DNA of 64,000 nt from Pseudomonadota bacterium (GCA_021781965.1 JAJXVU010000004.1:36222-100221), one strand, 5' to 3'. Counted from the stretch's first letter, positions 35,960-45,911 are shown. Numbers and translations are program-made. The notes: a model not told the origin generated them from the letters alone.

Positions 35960-37567
35960 TCAAGGGCTAGGACTATAGGAAAAATTCTCTAGCTCCTGGC
36001 AAAACCGTTTTGGATTTTCGCACGCTGCCTCTTCATCTATCCTTTTTCTTTTAAGAGATTGATTTCTCTTAAAAAAAGACCATGCGGTCTCTTCCACTAT
36101 TTCTTGTGGTACCCATTGAATATAGGAGTTAAATTCCGTTTTTTCCATTTCCCACAGATCCCATATAGTCCTGCACTGAAAAATAGGAATTAATAGCTCT
36201 TTTATTTTTTCATCGCGAACATTATCCCAGATTTCTTTTCTATATCCCTCATCTTTCCAATCTATGGCATCTTCTTTATCAAGAAAAATTTTCACCATGT
36301 CAAAAGAACATCTATCCCGAGGTCGATTCCCCTGGTAATCAGAGCTAAAACATCCTACCGCTGCAAGGTAGAAAGGGGGACGTCCTTCATTGCACTCTAT
36401 ATTCACATCAGCTCCACAATCTATTAGATCTTTTACTATGTCGATCGCTCTTTCCTCTACTGCTATATGTAGAGGTGTTTTCCCTTCTTTGTTCTGTCTG
36501 TTCACCTCGGCGCCGAATTTTATGAATATTTCTATCGCCTCAAGTTCGTTCATCCAGACTGCAATATGCAGAGGCGTATTACCATTTTCATCTTGATAAT
36601 TTAGGCTAGCACCGTGTTGTAACAACGCTGTTCTAATCTCCTCTATTCTTTCAGTGGTACCCGCATCCTCGCATTCTATCGCAAAAAATAAAGGAGTCCA
36701 TCCACATTCAGCAGGTAAGTTTACATTAGTCTTTTCTGATTCTAAGAGGATGCTTACCATAATAACATTTTCGCTAAATGCTGCTGTATGTAAAGGTGCT
36801 TCTCCTTCTTCATTCTTTAGATTGGGATCAGCACCTTTTTCTAGCAGGAGTTGTACCATTTCGGAAATTTCAGGATAACAAGTGCGTGCAAGAAAATGCA
36901 GCGGCGTATCTCCTTTTTCATTCCGAGAGTTGGGATCGGCACTGTCGTCTAACAGAAGTTTAACTATTGCAATATTTATCTCTCTAGGATGAGCAAATGC
37001 GACAATATGCAGAGGCGTATTACCATCTTCATCCTGAAAGTTTGGATCAGCGCCGTGGAATAGCAACGCTTTCACAATATGCTCTGCTTCATCACCGAAA
37101 GTGTCTAAGCGGTAGAAGTCTTCGTCTTTCTCAATATTCTCTTTCTTCCCATAAAAATATAGGCCAGGGCCCACTGCTTCGAATAGAGGAGTACATCGGC
37201 GGTTATCCTGTAAATCTACCTCAGTCTTTTCCGACGCTAAGAGGACATCTACCATCTGAGGATTCTGTCGTCTTGCTGCAATATGTAAAGGCACTCTGCC
37301 TTTTTGGTCTTCTAAATTTGGATCCGCGCCTTTTTTCAACAAAAGCTTTGCTATTGCAATATTTACATCGTCATCATAGAGCGCAATAATATGCAGAGGC
37401 GTTTTTCCTTCTTCATCCTGTAAATTTGGATTGACACCATTTTCTATTAAGCTAGCCACCCCTTGAATATTTTTCTTAATGACTTCGCCGTGAATGGTCC
37501 GAGATTTTTCCTTAGTCTGTAAATTTGTAAAAATGTAACCGAGCATATCTTCACCATATTTAGGCAT
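35960..37567 (-). CDS. Ankyrin-repeat protein (candidate Dot/Icm effector)
   Basis: A 535-residue protein with about twelve ankyrin repeats, for example NLQDEEGKTPLHIIALYDDD, NFQDEDGNTPLHIVAFAHPR and NRQNKEGKTPLHIAVEERAI. There is no signal peptide. After the repeats comes a C-terminal tail containing SLKRKRIDEEAACENPKRF, which resembles a bipartite nuclear-localisation signal. Ankyrin proteins are a common class of Dot/Icm substrates in Coxiella and Legionella, and this genome encodes the secretion system, so an effector role is plausible but unproven. I chose the ATG with AGGA nine bases upstream over a TTG next to it. Confidence 0.85.
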   Translation of the reverse strand: MPKYGEDMLGYIFTNLQTKEKSRTIHGEVIKKNIQGVASLIENGVNPNLQDEEGKTPLHIIALYDDDVNIAIAKLLLKKGADPNLEDQKGRVPLHIAARRQNPQMVDVLLASEKTEVDLQDNRRCTPLFEAVGPGLYFYGKKENIEKDEDFYRLDTFGDEAEHIVKALLFHGADPNFQDEDGNTPLHIVAFAHPREINIAIVKLLLDDSADPNSRNEKGDTPLHFLARTCYPEISEMVQLLLEKGADPNLKNEEGEAPLHTAAFSENVIMVSILLESEKTNVNLPAECGWTPLFFAIECEDAGTTERIEEIRTALLQHGASLNYQDENGNTPLHIAVWMNELEAIEIFIKFGAEVNRQNKEGKTPLHIAVEERAIDIVKDLIDCGADVNIECNEGRPPFYLAAVGCFSSDYQGNRPRDRCSFDMVKIFLDKEDAIDWKDEGYRKEIWDNVRDEKIKELLIPIFQCRTIWDLWEMEKTEFNSYIQWVPQEIVEETAWSFFKRNQSLKRKRIDEEAACENPKRFCQELENFSYSPSP

Positions 37568-37658
37568 AGCTATCAATCCTATTCGATTTTTTTATTGTCT
37601 GTAGACAAATATGGCTTGCACCAAAGCAACCATAACATATAATACACTCTGTGAAATG

Positions 37659-39002
37659 TCAAGACGCCCCCCAGGTTTTTTGGATCCATTCTAAAGATCG
37701 ATGTTTTGTTTCAGGCAAAAAGAAGTAGCAAAAAACAAAACCTAGCGCGCAAACACTAGCATATAATAGAAACGTAGTCGCTGCACCAAAATAAGATAAA
37801 ATCGATAAAAAAGTGACGGCCACAATAAAATTAGCCGCCCATTGAATAGCAGTAACTATACTCATGGCAAAACCGCGGCATTGCAATGGATAAATCTCGG
37901 CAATAATCACCCAAAATAAACCGCCTATACCCAAAGAATAACCCGCAATGTACAACACCATCAGCGATAATAAAAGGATTTTGCTCTCAGCTCTAGATCC
38001 TATTTCTGGTAAAACGTAACTGAGCAACAATAAACTAATGCCCGCAATGGCAAAACCATATAACAATAAACGTCGCCGCCCTAGTTTATCTACAAACAAT
38101 AAAGCGACAATACTCATTAAGGTATTGACCACGCCCATAATAAATGTGGCAAAAATAGATGCCTGGGTATCGGCAAAGCCCAATTGGTTAAACAACACTG
38201 GTCCGTAATACATAATGGTATTAATGCCCACGAATTGTTGTAACACCCCCAAAACGATACCTATCAATAATACTTTACGCCATGGTTTTTCTAGCAGACT
38301 ACGCCACTTGAAGGATTGCACATTGAGGGTATCGGCAATTTCTTCGAATTCGCTGTCTATATTGATATTACCGCGCAAACGACTCAAGGTTTCTTTTGCT
38401 TTTTTAGCCTGCCCCTTTAACACCAACCAACGCGGCGAGGTAGGCAATAATAATAAACCCAATAATAACAATACCGCGGGAATTAAACCCGAACCCAACA
38501 TCCATCGCCAGGATTGCGTTACGGCTAAGCCATAATCCACTAAAAAGGAAATGGCCTCACCGCTGGTAATCATCACCACACTTAACAATATCAACGCACC
38601 GCGTTTATTGGCTGGCGCCATTTCAGAAATAAATAAAGGTGTGGTATACGATGAAATGCCTATGGCTAGGCCGATGATCAATCGGCCACCAATTAAAGCC
38701 CACACCTGCCAGGCTAGCATTGCCGCTACTGTGCCCACTATAAAAAAGAGTGCTGATAATAATAACATCATGCGCCGACCCAGGTGATCGGCTAATACGC
38801 CGCTACACAATGCTCCCAATAATGCGCCTAAAACTACGCTAGACACGACACATTCCGCTTGCAGTGTATTCAATACAAAATGTTGCTGTATAAAAACCAG
38901 TGCGCCCGAAATAACGCCTGTATCATAACCAAATAAAAATCCACCTAAAGCGGCGATGGATGCAACTACCCATAAAAAATAATTTTGATTTCCGCTATTC
39001 AT
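37659..39002 (-). CDS. Sugar porter family MFS transporter
   Basis: A 447-residue twelve-helix transporter. GGFLFGYDTGVISGALVFIQ at helix 1, ADHLGRRMMLL in loop 2-3, the PESPRWL equivalent LLPTSPRWLVLKG, and GVLQQFVGINTIMYYGPVLF at helix 7 are sugar-porter hallmarks (XylE/GalP/AraE-like). It presumably imports a hexose, pentose or inositol by proton symport. I start at the inner ATG because the upstream part reads through a dispersed repeat. Confidence 0.92.
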   Translation of the reverse strand: MNSGNQNYFLWVVASIAALGGFLFGYDTGVISGALVFIQQHFVLNTLQAECVVSSVVLGALLGALCSGVLADHLGRRMMLLLSALFFIVGTVAAMLAWQVWALIGGRLIIGLAIGISSYTTPLFISEMAPANKRGALILLSVVMITSGEAISFLVDYGLAVTQSWRWMLGSGLIPAVLLLLGLLLLPTSPRWLVLKGQAKKAKETLSRLRGNINIDSEFEEIADTLNVQSFKWRSLLEKPWRKVLLIGIVLGVLQQFVGINTIMYYGPVLFNQLGFADTQASIFATFIMGVVNTLMSIVALLFVDKLGRRRLLLYGFAIAGISLLLLSYVLPEIGSRAESKILLLSLMVLYIAGYSLGIGGLFWVIIAEIYPLQCRGFAMSIVTAIQWAANFIVAVTFLSILSYFGAATTFLLYASVCALGFVFCYFFLPETKHRSLEWIQKTWGAS

Positions 39003-39020
39003 CCTTTTAATTATCCTTTT

Positions 39021-39081
39021 CATAAGGACTCGCGCCATATAGTAAGAAAAATGCATAAACGGTCGCGGCTTGGATTATCCG
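39021..39081 (+). repeat. Internally deleted copy of the GTAACTACTYGCGCC repeat
   Basis: GGACTCGCGCCATATAGTAA and GAAAAATGCAT match the first half of the family, then it jumps to GGTCGCGGCTTGGATTATCC of the other end, so the middle is lost. It lies between lysA-dapF and the sugar porter. Confidence 0.55.
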
Positions 39082-39082
39082 T

Positions 39083-41140
39083 TTATAATGCTCCCTCATA
39101 AACGCATTGTGCGTCGCCTTCCATCCACACTGGCTCGTTTTTTCCTTGCCAATGGATAATTAATTCGCCACCCATTAAATGCACCGTCACGGGACTCTGA
39201 CAATACCCATCGCGTATGGCAACGATGGCGGCTGCACACGCACCGCTACCACAAGCCAAGGTTTCGCCTACACCGCGTTCATATACGCGCAATGCTAAAC
39301 GATGCTTACCTATTATTTGCATAAAGCCTACATTGCTCTGTTTAGGAAAACTTGGGTGCAAGCACAATGCTTTTCCCACGGTTTGCACTGGGGCATTGTC
39401 TATAGCTTCTACTCGCAATACCGCGTGTGGATTGCCCATGGATAATGCCGCAAAACGATACGTTTTATTATCTAAAACAATTTCATATTGATCTTGCAAG
39501 GGCAGCTGTAACGGAATCGCTGCCGGTGAAAAATCAGGTGGTCCCATATCGACCTTAAATCTTTGCGGGCCTACCCTTTTAACCGTCATCAATCGATTGC
39601 AAGTCAGCAATTGTAACGCTTTGCTGTTATCGATTTTATTTTTTAGCGTCAAATACAAAGCCACAGCACGCGCGCCATTGCCGCATTGCTCTACTTCACC
39701 GCCATCGGCGTTATAAATTTTATAATGAAACTGATTGTCTTCTTTTTTCTTGATCATCAGCAGCTGATCAAAACCTATGCCCGTTTGTCTATGCGCCAGT
39801 TGTTTTATCTTTTCACTAGACCAAACTTCAGAATTCTCATCTAGATCCAATAATACAAAATCATTGCCTAGTCCTTGCATTTTAACAAAAGGTTGTTGTT
39901 GTTCGTGGGATAAGAGATCGGCTATCGTTTCGCGTCTGCGTATCAATTGCGTTTTATCCTTATAAACCAGCACTTCAGCACAACGGGGTCTAGCATTATA
40001 ACGTGAACCCATACTAAAACCATAGGCGCCTACGCTACGTATGGCAATCAGATCGCCTGGATTAATGGCCAATAAACGCGATTTTCCTAGAAAGTCACTG
40101 CTTTCACACACAGGCCCCACTAAATCCACCATAATTTCTTTCTGTGTTAATTTTTTCACTGCAATAATTTTATGGTAGGCATCGTACAAAGCAGGACGAA
40201 CCAGATCGGTCATGCCTGCATCTAAAATGGCAAAGGTTTTGCTGGCAGTTTCTTTGATATATTCTATTTTAGATACTAAAATAGCGGCATTGGCGACAAT
40301 GACTCGCCCCGGCTCCAGCCATAAGTCTAAAGGATAAGGCGCTTGTTTTTGTAAGGTATTTAATAGCGTAGCGGCATAATCGTCTAGAGAGGGTGGTGTT
40401 TCGGCGTCGTAACACACCCCCAAACCGCCGCCTATATCCACATGCTGTAAAATAATGTTTTGTTCTTTTAGAGCCGTCACCAATTGCAACACACAGCTTA
40501 AGGCTTCAGCAAAAGGAGATAACTCTAAAATTTGTGAGCCTATATGACACGCCATGCCCACGGCTTTTAAGGCTGGTAGTTGCTGTATGGTTTTGTACAC
40601 CGCCAGAACATCGTTTTTATCGATGCCAAATTTATTATGAGCTAACCCTGTGGAAATATAGGGATGCGTATGCGCATTGATATCGGGATTAATGCGTACT
40701 GCCACGGCAGCAATTTTGTTCATGCTGGCGGCAATATCGTTGATGCGGTGTATTTCAGGTAAAGACTCTACATTAAAAACACCGATGCCTGCGGACAAGG
40801 CTTGTCTAATTTCAGTGGTTGTTTTACCCACCCCCGAAAAAACAATTTTTTGCGGATCTGCACCGGCTGCTAGTGCACGCGCCAATTCCCCCCCGGAAAC
40901 AATGTCAAAGCCTGCGCCCAATTCGGCCAGTATTCTTAACAACGCTAAATTGCCATTGGCCTTGACTGCGTAACAAATGCGATGCGGATGTTTGGCAAAA
41001 GCGGCATCGACTGCATGCCAGTGCCGTTCTAGGGTTTGTTGCGAATAAACATAACAAGGCGTGCCATACTGCTCGGCAATTTGCGCCACGGCAACATCTT
41101 CGGCATACAGTTCATTCCCTCGATACAAAAAATAATCCAC
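39083..41140 (-). CDS. Fused diaminopimelate decarboxylase-diaminopimelate epimerase
   Basis: A single 685-residue frame. Residues 1-~415 are LysA: PLP lysine in YAVKANGNLAL (K60), HIGSQILE, GGGLGVCYDAETPP, LEPGRVIVANA and VGPVCESSDFLG. Residues ~418-685 are DapF: FVKMQGLGNDFVLLD at the domain start, NADGGEVEQCGNGARA with the first catalytic cysteine and GETLACGSGACAAA with the second. The two act back to back: epimerase converts LL-DAP to meso-DAP (also needed for peptidoglycan), and decarboxylase converts meso-DAP to lysine. Both active sites look intact. It starts nine bases after proS. Confidence 0.93.
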   Translation of the reverse strand: MDYFLYRGNELYAEDVAVAQIAEQYGTPCYVYSQQTLERHWHAVDAAFAKHPHRICYAVKANGNLALLRILAELGAGFDIVSGGELARALAAGADPQKIVFSGVGKTTTEIRQALSAGIGVFNVESLPEIHRINDIAASMNKIAAVAVRINPDINAHTHPYISTGLAHNKFGIDKNDVLAVYKTIQQLPALKAVGMACHIGSQILELSPFAEALSCVLQLVTALKEQNIILQHVDIGGGLGVCYDAETPPSLDDYAATLLNTLQKQAPYPLDLWLEPGRVIVANAAILVSKIEYIKETASKTFAILDAGMTDLVRPALYDAYHKIIAVKKLTQKEIMVDLVGPVCESSDFLGKSRLLAINPGDLIAIRSVGAYGFSMGSRYNARPRCAEVLVYKDKTQLIRRRETIADLLSHEQQQPFVKMQGLGNDFVLLDLDENSEVWSSEKIKQLAHRQTGIGFDQLLMIKKKEDNQFHYKIYNADGGEVEQCGNGARAVALYLTLKNKIDNSKALQLLTCNRLMTVKRVGPQRFKVDMGPPDFSPAAIPLQLPLQDQYEIVLDNKTYRFAALSMGNPHAVLRVEAIDNAPVQTVGKALCLHPSFPKQSNVGFMQIIGKHRLALRVYERGVGETLACGSGACAAAIVAIRDGYCQSPVTVHLMGGELIIHWQGKNEPVWMEGDAQCVYEGAL

Positions 41141-41149
41141 ACAAAACCC

Positions 41150-42643
41150 CTAATATGCTCGGGCAAAAACGATCTGCTGCTTCGTTTTCTGTCCGGTGAA
41201 GATACATGTCCCTTCGTTGCCATCTTGCGCCAAGGGAATACAGCGCGCGCTGACTTTCAGTGGTTTTAGATATTGTTCGATCTCGGGTGAGTCTATCGCG
41301 TAACAATGGGCAAACCCGGCATTATCTTCCCTGCTAAAATAGGCTTCAAATTCATCACGGCTGGTCACGGTGACACTACGCTCGCGCCTATACTCTACTG
41401 CTCGTGCAAATAAACCGGTTTGAATTTCTTCTAACATTTCCGGTATCGCTTCCACTAGTTCCGCCACTTTTTTATTTAGTCTGGCTTTTACATCTTGATC
41501 ACGCCTATACAAACACACGGCATCTTCAGCGATGTCTCTAGGACCAATTTCCAAACGGATCGGCACACCTTTCTTAATCCACTGCCAATTCTTTTCGCCA
41601 CCAGCCATGTCTCTAGTGTCGATTTGTACTCGCAGCTTTTCATCGCGCCACAGACATTTTTGTAATTGCCGTTTTAACGCTTCACAGAAAAACAAGACAT
41701 TTTCTTTATCTTCTTCTTTTTTATAAATGGGCAAAATGATGATTTGTTGTGGCGCGATTTGTGGTGGCAATACTAAGCCATTGTCATCGCTGTGCGTCAT
41801 AATAATGCCGCCGATCAAACGCGTAGATACGCCCCAAGAAGTAGTCCAAGCATGTTGAATGTCTCCTTGCTGATCCGTAAATTTAATGTCATAACCCTTA
41901 GAAAAATTTTGTCCCAAGAAGTGCGAAGTGCCCGCTTGCAAAGCTTTACCATCTTGCATCATCGCTTCCATGCAATAGGTGTTTACGGCACCTGGAAAAC
42001 GCTCGCCTTCTGTTTTCTCGCCCACAATAACGGGCATCGCTAAAACGCCTTCTACAAATTCTTGATACAGATTTAAAATTTTCTTCGTTTCAACTTCTGC
42101 TTCATTGGCAGTCGCATGAGCGGTATGCCCTTCTTGCCATAAAAATTCAGCCGTACGCAGAAATAAACGCGTACGCATTTCCCAACGCATGACATTAGCC
42201 CATTGGTTTAATAGTATAGGCAAGTCTCTATAGGACTGCACCCATTTGCTGTACATCGTTCCGATAATGGTTTCACTGGTAGGACGTATCACATAAGGTT
42301 CTTCCAATTCGCCGTCGGGTTTTAAACCGCCTTTGCCATCGCTGATCAAACGATGATGCGTTACCACAGCACATTCTTTGGCAAAGCCTTCTACATGTTT
42401 CGCTTCTCGTTCCAATAGGCTTAACGGAATCAATAAAGGAAAATAAGCATTCACATGCCCCGTTTCTTTGATGCGTTCATCCAATATTTTTTGAACACGC
42501 TCCCAAATGCCATACCCCCAAGGTTTGATGACCATGCAGCCACGCACGGGCGATACTTCCGCCAAATCGGCTTCCGCTATGACTTGTTGATACCATTCTG
42601 GATAATTTTCTTGCCGAGTAGGCGAAATAGCGCTTTTTTGCAT
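41150..42643 (-). CDS. proS: Prolyl-tRNA synthetase, archaeal/eukaryal type
   Basis: A 497-residue class II synthetase. I start at MQKSAISPTRQENYPEWYQQ. WGYGIWERVQKILDERIKET, then VIRPTSETIIGTMYSKWVQS (motif 2 region), FLWQEGHTAHATANEAE and the C-terminal zinc-less tail ending VFARAY belong to the short eukaryote/archaea-like ProRS, lacking the INS editing domain inserted in the usual gammaproteobacterial enzyme. Such ProS forms are known in several bacteria, including some intracellular ones, and imply transfer. A decayed IS element lies immediately upstream. Confidence 0.92.
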   Translation of the reverse strand: MQKSAISPTRQENYPEWYQQVIAEADLAEVSPVRGCMVIKPWGYGIWERVQKILDERIKETGHVNAYFPLLIPLSLLEREAKHVEGFAKECAVVTHHRLISDGKGGLKPDGELEEPYVIRPTSETIIGTMYSKWVQSYRDLPILLNQWANVMRWEMRTRLFLRTAEFLWQEGHTAHATANEAEVETKKILNLYQEFVEGVLAMPVIVGEKTEGERFPGAVNTYCMEAMMQDGKALQAGTSHFLGQNFSKGYDIKFTDQQGDIQHAWTTSWGVSTRLIGGIIMTHSDDNGLVLPPQIAPQQIIILPIYKKEEDKENVLFFCEALKRQLQKCLWRDEKLRVQIDTRDMAGGEKNWQWIKKGVPIRLEIGPRDIAEDAVCLYRRDQDVKARLNKKVAELVEAIPEMLEEIQTGLFARAVEYRRERSVTVTSRDEFEAYFSREDNAGFAHCYAIDSPEIEQYLKPLKVSARCIPLAQDGNEGTCIFTGQKTKQQIVFARAY

Positions 42644-42730
42644 ATAAAGGGGACCTGATGTAATGTTAAGGACAATCATAGCATTATATAAATAAGTGGG
42701 AGGTATTACAATATAACGTATGGTATAGGT

Positions 42731-43743
42731 CAGGGCAAAATCATACTTTGTCCTGATTCTGACCAAAGACAATTTCATGTCTAATTTCATCGGACCACAT
42801 AGCCATCCTAAGTTTCCCGCGCATGCTATTTTTCATTGGATTTAGTCTGGCCAGATTCAAGGCAAGCCGCCTTATGACTGCAAGATTTTCAGCAGCATTT
42901 TCCCGACGGATCCTGGATGCATCTTCTTTATAAATTACATCAAGCACCCAATGCGCTTTATTTTCTACTTCCCAGTGGCTTCGAATAGCATTCGCTATAA
43001 ATTTTACATCAATAGGCAGTGAACTTATATAATATTGAACTTCATTTTCTTGCTTTTTATTCACTTTAAAATAACGTTCCCTTTTAACCTCTATAATACT
43101 TTTTACTCCCGCCCATTTTTTAGCTTCAGGAATTAATTCATTTATCATCAGTTGTGTATAACTGCGTTTCTCAATACCGTAATAACAGCGCCTTTAAGTT
43201 CAACTAGGTCAAGTAGTTCTAATACCGTCTTATTTTCATTCTTTTTCCCTTCTGAACCAGATTGTGCCAGAATAAGACCATTACTTTTGTTCCAAACCGT
43301 TATGCTGTGCAATGCTGTTTGGCGGTCATTTGTTTGAAAAGAGCGTTTCAGCGTTTTTCCATCAATTGATATAATCTCTTTTCCAACATAACTACGAAGC
43401 TCATTTACCCAATCAATAAAACATTCTGTGAATTTCTCTGGTACAAGTGCGCTAATAATCCTGGCTATCGTATCGTCCACAGGGATCCCATTGGCAAATG
43501 CTCGATACTGCCTTAACCAAGATAGCTTTGCTTGCCCAAAATCATAGATATCTTTCCATCCTTCACAGCCAGAAATAACCGCCGTTACTGTTAAAAATAG
43601 GACTTCCAGCAAGCCATGCTTAATATTAATATCCATTCGGGGATCTTCTATACTGGCAAAATGAGCATAAAACACATCTTTTTATCTCCATTTATTGCAA
43701 CCATTTTCTACAAATCCATTACAACTGGTTTGATCTTGCCCTG
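42731..43743 (-). mobile_element. ISAs1-family insertion sequence (internally deleted)
   Basis: About 1.0 kb bounded by inverted terminal repeats CAGGGCAAAATC (left) and GATCTTGCCCTG (right, reverse complement CAGGGCAAGATC). It contains an ISAs1/H-repeat transposase in pieces. Flanks TGGTATAGGT and ATTTATCCAT give no matching target duplication, so the insertion is old or rearranged. Confidence 0.82.
42741..43675 (-). pseudogene. ISAs1-type transposase, disrupted
   Basis: The N-terminal fragment (43148-43675, 175 aa: IEDPRMDINIKHGLLEVLFL, then EIISIDGKTLKRSF with the DDE-type aspartate) is followed by a C-terminal fragment (42741-43148, 135 aa: HWVLDVIYKEDASRIRREN with the terminal acidic motif). 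Between AVITV and INELIPEAKKW about 70-80 codons including the second conserved aspartate block are missing, so an internal deletion has killed the enzyme. Full ISAs1 transposases are ~370-380 residues. Confidence 0.85.
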
Positions 43744-43904
43744 ATTTATCCATCATTTTCTCTTTACATCGCGAATACAATATGATAGATTTTAAAACAA
43801 AAACAATAGCTCACATAAAACTATAATTCAACGGTATAGAGTGTATAAAATACATAATAATAACGAAAACTTAACTACTCACCCATTTGGATTCATCCCA
43901 AATG

Positions 43905-43966
43905 TAGGTTGGGGCTTGCCCCAACAAAATACAATAGAAGCATTCCTGTTGGGCTAAGGCCCAACC
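43905..43966. repeat. REP-like inverted repeat (TAGGTTGGGGC ... GCCCAACCTA)
   Basis: TGTAGGTTGGGGCTTGCCCC at one end and TTGGGCTAAGGCCCAACCTA at the other form two hairpins that also pair with each other. Such GTAGGTTGGGC elements are widespread in Gammaproteobacteria. A short inverted piece of the GTAACTACT family follows at 43989-44003. Confidence 0.6.
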
Positions 43967-44033
43967 TACCTATACAGCAGATGCTGGTGCGTAAGTAGTT
44001 ACGAATAATAACTAACATTTAGGTCTAGAAAAA

Positions 44034-45911
44034 ATGAGAAAAAAGCATAAAAAACCGCAAGCACCAGAAATAGGGCCTGACCAACAAACTAAAATTATTC
44101 CCTGGTCTTATGCAGAAAAAATAGAACAAACCATTGATCTTAAACTGACACTTGAAATTCTAAAAAACCAAACTAATGAAGACATGACCAAAACAGCTGC
44201 TTACATGTTTTTATCCACTATTCTTGGTTATCTTGTTGAAAAAGCACCCTTATTCGAGGAAAGAAAGCTCCCTCCCATGCAAATGGAATTTTATTCTGTG
44301 ATCTTTGTTGCCGCCTGTGGTGGCATTTATTGTTATTGGAGAAAAGCTCAGATCCCCGATATTATTGCTGATGGTTTTGATTCTTTGGATGTTTACGACC
44401 CTAATATTTTAAACTCCCGTATTAACACATTGCTATCTGAAAATCATGGTCAAATGGGTGCAAAATCCCTTATAAATACCATTAATTCAACCTCCATTTA
44501 CGCCATCATATTAATTGCTTTTTTCTCTTGTGTAAATGGTCAAATGTCCTCTGCCATTTGTACGGTCCTACCGCTATTATTTTTAAAAATCTTTTTAAAC
44601 AGAGACGGTGCTTTAAGGCGGGTTCTTTACGATGAAAATACCATCAACTTAAGAACGGTTCAAAACATATTGACAACACAATATGGGAAAATCATAGACT
44701 TACTTGAAGAGATTAACAAAAATAATAAATTTTTAGAAATCAACTATGAAGAGTCGAGGGACAGTTTAGACCAAAGGCATCATCAAAGCATCTCTCTTAG
44801 AGATAAGAGAATTTTTTGCACTCTACAATTATATAAAAGGTATAGAAATTTAGATATTAGATATGTGAATAAAGAATTATGTTATATGTTAAGCTTAATG
44901 AATGTTCTTTCTTACCCAAATCTTTACACCAATCGACAAAGAAAAGGTATTACCATTATGACAACGAGTGCCTTTTCTAAAAAGGCACCGCTCATCAGTA
45001 AAGATCATTTAGTCAAAACACTAAATCAAAGGCTAGATTTTATATGTGATGTTAAGTGTGCTAAAGTTTCAGTCCCTACACTATTAAACACAATATCCAA
45101 TCGATTTAAAGGAGATTGGCACTGGTCTTACATAAACGTCAAAGAATACAACTTGGCTCTTTGCTTTTCAGTATTACCAGACTCCCCCGCAGATAAGGCG
45201 GCGATAAAAGAATTTTTTAATCGGGCAGCACCTACTATCCTTAGCGAGGAAGAAGATGAACAAGAATGTCATATTATCTGTTATGATATTAATCGCTTAA
45301 TAGTGCTTTTGGGTTTAGATCAAAAACAACAATACCACCCATTAAAACAAAAAGAACCGGAGCTATCTTCTAACCCTAGCTCTAACCCATGTCCCATCCC
45401 CAGCATTCCTGAACGCATTCTTCCTAAAAAGGAAAAAAGGCATTCTAATCCGTCAGATTCCACTTCTTCTAAAAAATTTGTTTTTAATCCTTCTAGTGCA
45501 TCCAGTTCTCATTTACCCTCCATTGCTTCTATGCAAGATACCCCTAATAAGGCTACGGTGCAAGATGAAAAAGGCATTCGAGTGAATGGGTTTCAGCAAC
45601 CTAACCGATTCTTTTATGTCCCAAACTCCGCCTTAGAAGAGATGGATTCTGTTATAAGTAACAAAAAAGCCTCAAAAAAAATGTGTCTTATCTTACGCAC
45701 AGGAACCTGCTTGTCCCCAGCGGATCGGGGCACACAAGGTATAAAGGTCTATGGTACAAAAAAAGAGGGTGAACAAGAATTTAAATTAGTACTAAAGCCT
45801 AAGGCAGCCTTCGGCAGTTTACGCGTTCACTTTATACAATCAGCAGTCATAAAAGAAAAAGATGGTTCCACCAAATATGAAATGTCCTTTCAGAAAATGG
45901 AACGAAAATAA
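44034..45911 (+). CDS. Hypothetical membrane protein with Ser-rich linker (effector candidate)
   Basis: 625 residues, no family recognised. The N-terminal 200 residues contain two hydrophobic hairpins (AAYMFLSTILGYL, VIFVAACGGIYCYW; SIYAIILIAFFSCVN and ICTVLPLLFLKIFL), i.e. up to four membrane segments. A helical middle region follows, then a Pro/Ser/Lys-rich low-complexity linker around residues 450-520 and a ~100-residue C-terminal segment ending FQKMERK. Large orphan membrane proteins of this build are common among Dot/Icm substrates; that is context, not proof. AGG lies about nine bases before the ATG. Confidence 0.6.
   Translation: MRKKHKKPQAPEIGPDQQTKIIPWSYAEKIEQTIDLKLTLEILKNQTNEDMTKTAAYMFLSTILGYLVEKAPLFEERKLPPMQMEFYSVIFVAACGGIYCYWRKAQIPDIIADGFDSLDVYDPNILNSRINTLLSENHGQMGAKSLINTINSTSIYAIILIAFFSCVNGQMSSAICTVLPLLFLKIFLNRDGALRRVLYDENTINLRTVQNILTTQYGKIIDLLEEINKNNKFLEINYEESRDSLDQRHHQSISLRDKRIFCTLQLYKRYRNLDIRYVNKELCYMLSLMNVLSYPNLYTNRQRKGITIMTTSAFSKKAPLISKDHLVKTLNQRLDFICDVKCAKVSVPTLLNTISNRFKGDWHWSYINVKEYNLALCFSVLPDSPADKAAIKEFFNRAAPTILSEEEDEQECHIICYDINRLIVLLGLDQKQQYHPLKQKEPELSSNPSSNPCPIPSIPERILPKKEKRHSNPSDSTSSKKFVFNPSSASSSHLPSIASMQDTPNKATVQDEKGIRVNGFQQPNRFFYVPNSALEEMDSVISNKKASKKMCLILRTGTCLSPADRGTQGIKVYGTKKEGEQEFKLVLKPKAAFGSLRVHFIQSAVIKEKDGSTKYEMSFQKMERK

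Noticed and set aside
36390..37389. Plus-strand ORFs within the ankyrin gene
   Set aside because: They arise from the regular ankyrin repeats read on the other strand.
42721..43753. Target-site duplication of the ISAs1 element
   Set aside because: TGGTATAGGT and ATTTATCCAT do not match, so no duplication can be claimed.
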